The notes beneath the pieces were generated by a model. The model saw nothing but the letters and a program-made list of their open reading frames with translations. It did no database searches and was not told the DNA's origin. Of a stretch of DNA of 6,091 nt, positions 1 to 3,981 are shown in pieces; position 1 is the stretch's first letter; each line of letters starts with the position of its first letter. The stretch covers positions 1 to 6,091 of the forward strand of contig JAJOKK010000045.1 in assembly GCA_021129875.1 (NCBI GenBank). The letters run 5' to 3'. This DNA is from Candidatus Bipolaricaulota bacterium (GTDB lineage: Bacteria; Bipolaricaulota; Bipolaricaulia; UBA7950; UBA9294). Made by a program: the position numbers and the translations under genes.

Positions 1-148
1 TTCTCCTATACAGATGCCCACTTGCGAAATACAGGCGGTAAAGTCGGGCTAGGCGAACCTGGGCCTCGTTGTAGCCACCGCTGCGATAGGCATCGCGATT
101 GCGTTCGAACCGCTCAACAAGCGCAGTAATTTCCTGCGGTATCGACAT
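1..148 (-). CDS. N-terminal part of a probable Eco57I/type II-like restriction-modification methylase (partial, possibly degenerate)
   Basis: Reading leftward from an ATG at 148-146, 49 codons stay open to the window edge. The first ~32 residues (MSIPQEITALVERFERNRDA, then YRSGGYNEAQVR) match, from memory, the N-terminal pattern of large Eco57I-type/N-6 adenine DNA methylase-restriction proteins: an LVERFxxNRDxYxSGxYNExQxR stretch. In that family this is usually followed by a REFIDPFFxALGWD-like block. Here the sequence continues LARLYRLYFASGHLYRR, which does not fit. The gene may therefore be a frameshifted or truncated remnant, or a divergent relative. An SD (AGAGGT, 156-161) lies 7 nt before the ATG and a near-consensus promoter (179-207) precedes it, so the start itself looks real. 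The methylase motifs would lie outside the window and cannot be checked. Confidence 0.5.
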   Translation of the reverse strand, partial: MSIPQEITALVERFERNRDAYRSGGYNEAQVRLARLYRLYFASGHLYRR

Positions 149-178
149 TTATCGCACCTCTTTTTCAATTCCTACACC

Positions 179-207
179 ACCATAGCTGATCCCAGATAAT
201 GCGTCAA
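179..207 (-). promoter_or_regulatory. Sigma70-type promoter for the methylase-like gene
   Basis: On the minus strand a -35 box TTGACG (202-207, 5/6 to consensus) is followed after exactly 17 bp by TATGGT (179-184, 4/6). The predicted transcript start near 172 gives a leader of about 23 nt to the ATG at 148, with the SD AGAGGT inside it. Hexamers, spacing and SD agree, so this is one of the best-supported promoters in the window. One arm of an 11-bp inverted repeat (183-193) overlaps the -10 box and spacer. Confidence 0.6.
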
Positions 208-248
208 TAATTCGGTCCCAGCGCAGGGGATTGGTAAGGGATCAGCTA
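183..248. repeat. 11-bp perfect inverted repeat flanking/overlapping the promoter
   Basis: TAGCTGATCCC (183-193) and GGGATCAGCTA (238-248) are perfect reverse complements separated by 44 bp. The left arm covers the end of the -10 box and half of the spacer of the promoter at 179-207; the other arm lies about 70 bp upstream of the predicted transcript start. This suits a two-site operator, but an RNA or recombination role is not excluded. The 44-bp gap is too long for a simple terminator. Confidence 0.5.
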
Positions 249-350
249 ACTTGCGAAAGACCCATTCTTTGCGGTCTCACTGTCTGGCTCACCCGGTACA
301 GACAGGCGGAATGAGAGGTCGAATTGAAGAATCATGAGCCTTCTCGCTAG

Positions 351-366
351 CCCGGCGCTTGCCGGG
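351..366 (-). terminator. GC-rich hairpin just after the VTT-like gene
   Basis: CCCGGC-GCTT-GCCGGG (plus-strand reading) forms a perfect 6-bp GC stem with a 4-nt loop. On the minus strand it begins 13 nt after the stop codon at 380-382. No U-tract follows, so it would be a poor intrinsic terminator; it may be a 3'-end-protecting hairpin. A second weaker dyad, CTGTCTG/CAGACAG at 280-286/299-305, lies further downstream. Confidence 0.35.
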
Positions 367-379
367 AACGTGCGGGTCT

Positions 380-838
380 TTAGGGAAAAAGTGCGGTTAT
401 CCCGTGGAATCCGAGAAGGAGGAGTCCCATGCGAACGGCTGTTCCTAGGCCGGAGGCGATGGCGAAGAGGACGGGTCTGTTTCCGATGAGTGCAAAGAGG
501 TAGAGGGAGACGGTGTCCGGGAAGCCGGGGGTGGCGAGTAGTACGAAGACGGCGACAACTCCGTAACGCCGGACAAACCGCTCGCTCCTATCAAGGATCG
601 ATTGCACCCATTGGTGTCGCGCGGCGAAGCTGTGAAAGCGGTCGCTCCCTTTCATCCGATCGCCAAGGAAGAAGAGAAGATAGGCGCCGGTCGTCTTCCC
701 CGCAACCGCGAAGACAAAGATCCAGAGGAGAGGGAGCTGGTTGTGGGCGAGCACGTGGATCCCACTTGGGGTCGGTAAGATTATCGCTGTGCCTACTTCG
801 TAGAGGAAGATCAGGAGTAATGCGCCCACGGTTTGCAT
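380..838 (-). CDS. Small VTT/DedA-like (SNARE-associated) multi-pass membrane protein
   Basis: The 152-residue protein is strongly hydrophobic, with likely membrane segments near residues 3-20, 36-60, 94-116 and 122-148. The central GKTTGAYLLFFLGDRM (48-62), followed by a basic amphipathic stretch (S70-R91) and then RYG...F.....PGFPD...LY..A..G (91-119), follows the order of the VTT domain: a Gly-rich re-entrant segment, a helix with the conserved F.R.G...v...Rf.PG pattern, then closing helices. In place of the usual FIPG-type arginine motif it has ATPGFPD. At 152 residues it is shorter than typical DedA proteins (around 200), mostly at the N-terminus. The family is linked to lipid scrambling and membrane homeostasis; the substrate cannot be told here. 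The SD AAGG (846-849) lies 7 nt before the ATG, and a promoter lies at 920-948. It appears to be transcribed alone. Confidence 0.7.
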   Translation of the reverse strand: MQTVGALLLIFLYEVGTAIILPTPSGIHVLAHNQLPLLWIFVFAVAGKTTGAYLLFFLGDRMKGSDRFHSFAARHQWVQSILDRSERFVRRYGVVAVFVLLATPGFPDTVSLYLFALIGNRPVLFAIASGLGTAVRMGLLLLGFHGITALFP

Positions 839-919
839 AATCGAACCTTACCGCAGGATCGGCGGGGCGGCAAGGAGCAGGATCGTCGCCGAGCAGGCTG
901 GGGTGTGTGACGCGCTGTA

Positions 920-948
920 CTTTTATGGGCAGCCGATAATGTCGTCAA
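920..948 (-). promoter_or_regulatory. Promoter for the VTT-like gene
   Basis: On the minus strand TTGACG (943-948, 5/6) is followed after 17 bp by TAAAAG (920-925, 4/6). The predicted start near 913 leaves a leader of about 75 nt to the ATG at 838. That leader holds a 9-bp direct repeat, GCAGGATCG on the plus strand, at 853-861 and 877-885. The -35 region shares a 14-base sequence with the promoter at 179-207, differing by one inserted base. Confidence 0.5.
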
Positions 949-959
949 TGGTAATAAGG

Positions 960-1021
960 CAGGGCTAAATTCCGCAAACAGCCATTGTGCTTACTTACAG
1001 CCTTGCTCTGCGGAATCCCTG
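960..1021. repeat. Imperfect long dyad between the J-protein gene and the VTT-like gene
   Basis: ATTCCGCA (969-976) pairs with TGCGGAAT (1009-1016). Outside this, CAGGG (960-964) pairs with CCCTG (1017-1021) across a 4-nt bulge on one side only. The 32-nt loop has a short direct repeat, ACAGCC. It lies about 90 bp after the J-protein stop and just upstream of the VTT-like promoter. It could be a weak transcript-end structure or a protein-binding site. Confidence 0.35.
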
Positions 1022-1064
1022 AGAGATGGTGCGAGGAGCGGGACTGGCCAGGTTTAATAGCGCA

Positions 1065-1105
1065 AGCCGGGTTAGGGATAGATGATATTTCGCCAAACCC
1101 GGGCT
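1065..1105 (-). terminator. Weak dyad overlapping the stop of the J-protein gene
   Basis: AGCCGGGTT (1065-1073) pairs with AACCCGGGCT (1096-1105) with one bulged C. The right arm overlaps the TAG stop (1104-1106). The 22-nt loop and the lack of a following U-tract make this a doubtful intrinsic terminator, but it is the only GC-rich stem at the end of the hflKC operon. Confidence 0.3.
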
Positions 1106-1481
1106 ACTTCCATAATTTCACAATTACCCATACGGCCGCGGCAAAGACCAGCAACATCAGCGCCAGTCTGATTCCCAATCTGGCCGTTAGCAGGCTGAAC
1201 GCCGCCAGGCCGAGGGGGAGTGCAACCCGGAGCCACGAGCTGTCGGGTTGCCGCTTCCCCTCGGACGTTGTTCCCCTGGAGCGATCATAGGCCGCTCGCC
1301 GTGCCGGGTCGGCGAGTACTGCATAGGCCTCGTTGAGCTGCTTCATCCTGGCGGTCGCATCTGGTGAGGCGTTCACGTCAGGATGGTGTTTTGCCGCCAG
1401 CTTGCGGTAGGCAGCGCTGATCACCTCTTCATCCGCCTTAGGGTGCACCTGCAGGGCGGCGTAGTAATCAGATCTTTCCAT
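1104..1481 (-). CDS. J-domain (DnaJ-like) co-chaperone with C-terminal membrane segment(s)
   Basis: The 125-residue protein opens with a compact J domain: DYYAALQV at 5-12 (helix I), helix II about 16-31 (EEVISAAYRKLAAKH), the diagnostic HPD at 33-35, helix III about 41-58 (MKQLNEAYAVLAD) and helix IV ending AAYDR at 63-67. A short polar linker (68-83) leads to two hydrophobic stretches, about 85-101 and 104-121, ending VKLWK. There is no G/F region, zinc-finger or substrate-binding domain, so this is a class III, membrane-anchored J protein expected to stimulate DnaK ATPase at the inner membrane. It begins 17 bp after the hflC stop on the same strand and is surely cotranscribed. Its SD is weak (GGGGTAGCC upstream of the ATG), so coupling to hflC translation is likely. 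Exact topology is inferred. Confidence 0.88.
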   Translation of the reverse strand: MERSDYYAALQVHPKADEEVISAAYRKLAAKHHPDVNASPDATARMKQLNEAYAVLADPARRAAYDRSRGTTSEGKRQPDSSWLRVALPLGLAAFSLLTARLGIRLALMLLVFAAAVWVIVKLWK

Positions 1482-1498
1482 TACCGGCTACCCCGCTC

Positions 1499-2377
1499 TC
1501 AGTCCCCAGTATGCGGGCTCTGCAGGAAGCGGAACAGCTCGGAGTCGGCGCTAAAGACCAAAGTAGTGCCCCCTCCCAGGAACTGCTCGTACGCATCCAG
1601 GCTCCTTACAAAGGCAAAGAATTCCGGGTCTTGCTGGAAGGCTGCGGCATAGATTGCGATAGCCTGGGCGTCCCCTGCTCCTCGCAGGATACTGCTCGCC
1701 TTCTCCGCTTCAGCTAGCAAGACTACTACTTCTCTGTCCGCTGCGGCCGTAATTTTTCTTGACTCTTGCGCTCCTTCAGCGCGAGATTCCATCGCCATCC
1801 TTTCTCGTTCCGCCCTCATCCGGGCAAAAACAGCCTCCTGCACCCCCACGGGGAGGTCTACCCTTTTCATACGAACATCTATCACTTCTATGCCGAAGTC
1901 ACGGCGAGCAATTTCATCCGTATGCTGACCTACGGTGTCCATAATCGGCTTTCTCTCGATGCCGATTATGTCCCAAAGGTTGTGTCGAGCGAATTCCTCC
2001 CGCAATCTGGAGATAGCAACACTGCCCAACCTGCCCCTGGCGCCATGCTCATCCCGTACTGTTTTGTAGAATAGATGAGGATCTATAATTCGCCAGCGGG
2101 TGTAGCTGTCTACCACCAGCCTCTCCTTATCCAGAGTGATAAACTCTGTTGGCGGGGCATCGGCGACCAGCACCCTTCGTTCCATACGGGCTACCGATTG
2201 TATGAACGGGATCTTGAAGTTCAGACCCGGCTCCTTAACCGTCCTTATGTACTGGCCAAGCTGAAGGACAAGCGCCTGTTCCGTCTCTTCTATGATGAAT
2301 ACGGCCTGAGGGAGTACGAGTAGGACCACTAGTGCAATCAATATGAGTAAGACCGTTAATCCCTTGTTGTTCATCAT
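1499..2377 (-). CDS. hflC: HflC, SPFH/prohibitin-family subunit of the HflKC membrane complex
   Basis: The 292-residue protein has an N-terminal signal-anchor helix (about 6-29) followed at once by the SPFH/PHB domain: IIEETEQALVLQLGQY at 28-43, the EPGLNFKIPF motif at 49-58 and DPHLFYKTV near 99-107. DVRMKRVDLP (167-176) leads into a long charged helix (about 180-235) with RMRAERERMAMESRAEGAQESRKI-type heptads, then the conserved FxxDPEFFAFVRSLDAYE block (247-264) and a hydrophobic tail. All this is typical HflC, slightly shorter than the E. coli protein. With HflK it forms a cage that binds and modulates FtsH. The first ATG (2377) overlaps the hflK TGA as ATGA. AGGAGG (2381-2386) is only 3 nt from that ATG but 6 nt from the adjacent second ATG (2374), so true initiation may be at residue 2. 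The overlap implies translational coupling to hflK. Confidence 0.94.
   Translation of the reverse strand: MMNNKGLTVLLILIALVVLLVLPQAVFIIEETEQALVLQLGQYIRTVKEPGLNFKIPFIQSVARMERRVLVADAPPTEFITLDKERLVVDSYTRWRIIDPHLFYKTVRDEHGARGRLGSVAISRLREEFARHNLWDIIGIERKPIMDTVGQHTDEIARRDFGIEVIDVRMKRVDLPVGVQEAVFARMRAERERMAMESRAEGAQESRKITAAADREVVVLLAEAEKASSILRGAGDAQAIAIYAAAFQQDPEFFAFVRSLDAYEQFLGGGTTLVFSADSELFRFLQSPHTGD
1940..1970. repeat. 10-bp perfect hairpin inside hflC
   Basis: CATAATCGGC (1940-1949) and GCCGATTATG (1961-1970) are perfect reverse complements around an 11-nt loop. In hflC this encodes DIIGIERKPIMD (about residues 136-147). The stem would form in the mRNA and is longer than usual for coding sequence. 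Confidence 0.6.
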
Positions 2378-3441
2378 TTGCCTCCTCGCTCAGGTGGAAT
2401 CACCGCTTCAGGTCCAAGGCCTGTTAGCGGGAGAAACTGCAACATGTTGCCGCCGGTTGCGGGGTCGATAATGAACTTCTCAGTTCCGGTCAGAGCACGC
2501 TCGATCGTCTCTAGGAATAGCCTTTGTCGGGTTACAAACGGCGCTTTCCGGTACTCTGTAAGAATCTTGATGAACCGTTCCGCCTCACCCTCGGCTAGTG
2601 CGATTCTTTCGTCTCTAAAAGCGGTGGCCGCTTCTACTATCGCTGCTGCAGAGCCTCTGGCTCGGGGAACTATATCACGGGCATACCCTTCAGCTTCCCT
2701 GATAAGTCTTTCCCTATCCGCTTTAGCTCGTACTACATCGTAGAAGGCTTCCCTGACCGCATCAGGGGGGTCTACTACCTGTAGCTCTATTCCAGCTACA
2801 TGCAATCCAGTAAGGTGATCATCTAGGAGAGACTGCAAGAACTCCCAGGTCCCAGCTTCGACCTCAGGTCGGCCGACGGTCATCGCATGATCGATGGTCA
2901 TCTGGCCTATAACGCTCCTGAGCGCGACTTCGGTGTTCACTCGCAAAGCCGCTGCAGGGGCTTCAGATCGGAAAAGATATTGTACCGGGTCGTCTATCCG
3001 ATAACGCACCAGGACTTGGACATCAGCGATGTTCTTGTCCCCGGTGAGCATCATCGCTTCATCGGTCGCTCGCACATGCCTTGCCGGTCTCCCCGGCGCT
3101 TCAATGGTCCTGAAGCCTACCTCAGCCCGCCTTTCCTCGGCCACATTGACTATATCGTGCGCTTGGACGGGCCATGGTAAGCGATAGCTCAATCCGGCCC
3201 CTGCATCTGTTTGGGATACAAATCGTCCGAATTGTCTCACAACACCCACTTCGCCGGGCCCAACGATATATATCCCGCTCGCTACCCACCAAATCACCAC
3301 CACGATAACGATGCCCCAGATAATTATCTTGCGCGACTTTTGTTCCTTGCCGCCGCTGATACGACCGACTGTCTTTTGCCAGATATCCTCCCAAGAGATA
3401 TCTTCTCCGGGCGTCTGGCCTCCTCCTGGCTCACTGGTCAT
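2374..3441 (-). CDS. hflK: HflK, SPFH/prohibitin-family subunit of the HflKC membrane complex
   Basis: The 355-residue protein starts with a Gly/Pro-rich, acidic cytoplasmic segment (1-37), then one transmembrane helix (about 39-58, IIIWGIVIVVVIWWVASGIY). The SPFH domain begins IVGPGEVGVVRQFGRF (59-74) and includes GLSYRLPWPVQ (83-93), DKNIADVQVLVRYRIDDPVQYLF (135-157), and VVDPPDAVREAFYDVVRAKADRE-type coiled coil (222-244). The C-terminal part keeps EAEGYARDIVPRARG (249-263), GEAERF (285-290), Y-RKAP-TRQRLFLE (297-311) and a hydrophobic FLPL near the end, all HflK hallmarks. HflK pairs with HflC to form the FtsH-associated cage. The start at 3441 is chosen because a full SD (AAGGAGGT, 3448-3455) lies 6 nt upstream and family similarity begins soon after; the in-frame ATG at 3555 would add 38 low-complexity residues with no SD. 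The stop overlaps the hflC start by 4 bp. Confidence 0.94.
   Translation of the reverse strand: MTSEPGGGQTPGEDISWEDIWQKTVGRISGGKEQKSRKIIIWGIVIVVVIWWVASGIYIVGPGEVGVVRQFGRFVSQTDAGAGLSYRLPWPVQAHDIVNVAEERRAEVGFRTIEAPGRPARHVRATDEAMMLTGDKNIADVQVLVRYRIDDPVQYLFRSEAPAAALRVNTEVALRSVIGQMTIDHAMTVGRPEVEAGTWEFLQSLLDDHLTGLHVAGIELQVVDPPDAVREAFYDVVRAKADRERLIREAEGYARDIVPRARGSAAAIVEAATAFRDERIALAEGEAERFIKILTEYRKAPFVTRQRLFLETIERALTGTEKFIIDPATGGNMLQFLPLTGLGPEAVIPPERGGK
2381..2386 (-). promoter_or_regulatory. Ribosome binding site of hflC (decides between two adjacent ATGs)
   Basis: AGGAGG on the minus strand lies within the last codons of hflK. It is 3 nt from the first ATG (2377) and 6 nt from the second (2374), favouring the second as the main start. 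Confidence 0.65.
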
Positions 3442-3447
3442 CCCAAC

Positions 3448-3455
3448 ACCTCCTT
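3448..3455 (-). promoter_or_regulatory. Strong ribosome binding site of hflK
   Basis: AAGGAGGT on the minus strand is a perfect anti-SD complement located 6 nt before the ATG at 3441. It sets the hflK start and rules against the upstream in-frame ATG at 3555. Confidence 0.9.
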
Positions 3456-3544
3456 GTATTTCTTGAATTGTTTGCTTTGTGCTGATTCCTGAGACAGAAC
3501 CTTTATTGCTTTGCCGGCTGCTCAGTTTCAGCGACATCGGTTGA

Positions 3545-3593
3545 GGCGGATTCAATCCCGCCTGCTCCGGGCGGCACCGCCGGTACGGCGTGC
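3545..3593. repeat. Two GC-rich dyads in the hflK leader
   Basis: GGCGGATT and AATCCCGCC (3545-3562) form one dyad with a bulged C. GCACCGCCG and CGGCGTGC around a GTA loop (3574-3593) form a second, also with one bulged C. Both lie 100-150 bp upstream of the hflK start, within the predicted leader. The plus-strand piece ATTCAATC resembles a tRNA T-loop, but no tRNA fits. Confidence 0.4.
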
Positions 3594-3639
3594 AAAAGAG
3601 CCGGATTTAATATTTTAGCTGTATGGTATGTAATCTCCT

Positions 3640-3670
3640 CGTGGGAACCCCTCTAGTCCCCTTTTCCACG
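3640..3670. repeat. Dyad in the hflK leader
   Basis: CGTGGGAA (3640-3647) pairs with TTCCACG (3664-3670) with one bulge, around a loop that on the minus strand carries AGGGG twice. It adds to the structured character of the long hflK leader. No function can be assigned. Confidence 0.3.
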
Positions 3671-3720
3671 CCGCTCTCAATAGCCGTTTGCCTCACGGAT
3701 CTAAAAGCCAACTGTAGAAG

Positions 3721-3747
3721 CTTATACTTCCGCAATCTCGTTGTCAA
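3721..3747 (-). promoter_or_regulatory. Candidate hflKC operon promoter
   Basis: On the minus strand a perfect -35 box TTGACA (3742-3747) is followed after 15 bp by TATAAG (3721-3726, 5/6). The spacer is shorter than the ideal 17. A 14-bp near-palindrome, GTAGAAGCTTATAC (3714-3727), covers the -10 box and predicted start. A start near 3713 would give hflK a leader of about 270 nt. No better hexamer pair was found closer to the gene. Confidence 0.35.
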
Positions 3748-3802
3748 GCCCACCCCGGCAGTACACTCTATACAGCCCTACCCGCTTACCTGGCTTCATC
3801 AT
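3722..3802 (-). CDS. 26-codon ORF with a strong ribosome binding site (possible leader peptide or gene remnant)
   Basis: On the minus strand AAGGAGGG (3805-3812) precedes two adjacent ATGs (3802 and 3799), the second at ideal spacing. The ORF reads MMKPGKRVGLYRVYCRGG, then LDNEIAEV and TAA. A TATACT hexamer lies just upstream (about 3825-3830) but has no good -35 box. The start KPGKRVGLY faintly resembles the N-terminus of serine recombinases, but the similarity ends there. An overlapping frame stays open for about 50 more codons, so this could be a frameshifted remnant. It may equally be an hflKC leader peptide. I do not recognise it as a known family. Confidence 0.3.
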   Translation of the reverse strand: MMKPGKRVGLYRVYCRGGLDNEIAEV

Positions 3803-3871
3803 GACCCTCCTTAGAGGTATTTCAGTATACTAGAATCATAAGCCGGGGCGTGATTGTAAGATGGATTGTGC

Positions 3872-3933
3872 GTAGGGGCGAAAGATCTTGCGCTCCTACC
3901 AACGGAGGCAAAGCCTTTGCTTTGACGTAGGAG
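3872..3933. repeat. Palindromic intergenic repeat (REP/MITE-like)
   Basis: GTAGGGGCGAAAGATC (3872-3887) and GATCTTGCGCTCCTAC (3884-3899) form a 28-bp near-perfect palindrome centred on AGATCT, with one G-T wobble and one mismatch. CTCCTAC (3893-3899) also pairs with GTAGGAG (3927-3933), enclosing a small GCAAA-GCC-TTTGC hairpin (3909-3921). The GTAGGGGCGAA...CGCnCCTAC pattern is a type often seen, from memory, as a dispersed repeat in bacterial genomes. It lies in the 3' region of the phosphoesterase-like gene and may act as its transcript end, though no clean U-tract follows. Confidence 0.6.
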
Positions 3934-3981
3934 TGGGCCACAGGATAGTGAATCGTAGTACCAATAGTTGCGGAGAGTCTT

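Larger units (their letters stand above)
3442..3981. other. 540-bp intergenic region upstream of hflKC
   Basis: This gap holds no convincing long gene on either strand. It contains the hflK SD, GC-rich dyads at 3545-3562 and 3574-3593, a dyad at 3640-3670, a candidate promoter (3721-3747) with a near-palindrome (3714-3727), a 26-codon minus-strand ORF with an excellent SD (3722-3802), and a palindromic repeat (3872-3933). A second minus-strand frame, open after about 3773, runs to a TAA shortly before 3610. It could continue the small ORF if a frameshift had occurred. Confidence 0.6.

Noticed and set aside
280..305. CTGTCTG/CAGACAG inverted repeat as a terminator
   Set aside because: The stem is only 7 bp with a 12-nt loop and no U-tract; it may be chance.
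985..1290. 101-codon plus-strand frame over the J-protein gene end
   Set aside because: It is antisense to the J-protein gene, has no SD and no recognisable domain.
3442..3555. N-terminal extension of hflK from an in-frame ATG at 3555
   Set aside because: It has no SD, adds 38 low-complexity residues unlike HflK, and a perfect SD precedes the ATG at 3441.
3535..3570. tRNA or tmRNA 3' end suggested by GGCGG-ATTCAATC-CCGCC
   Set aside because: The loop is 8 nt rather than 7, and no matching acceptor, anticodon or D arm lies upstream on either strand.
3623..3814. 63-codon plus-strand frame in the hflK upstream region
   Set aside because: No SD and no family resemblance; the opposite strand holds a better-primed small ORF.
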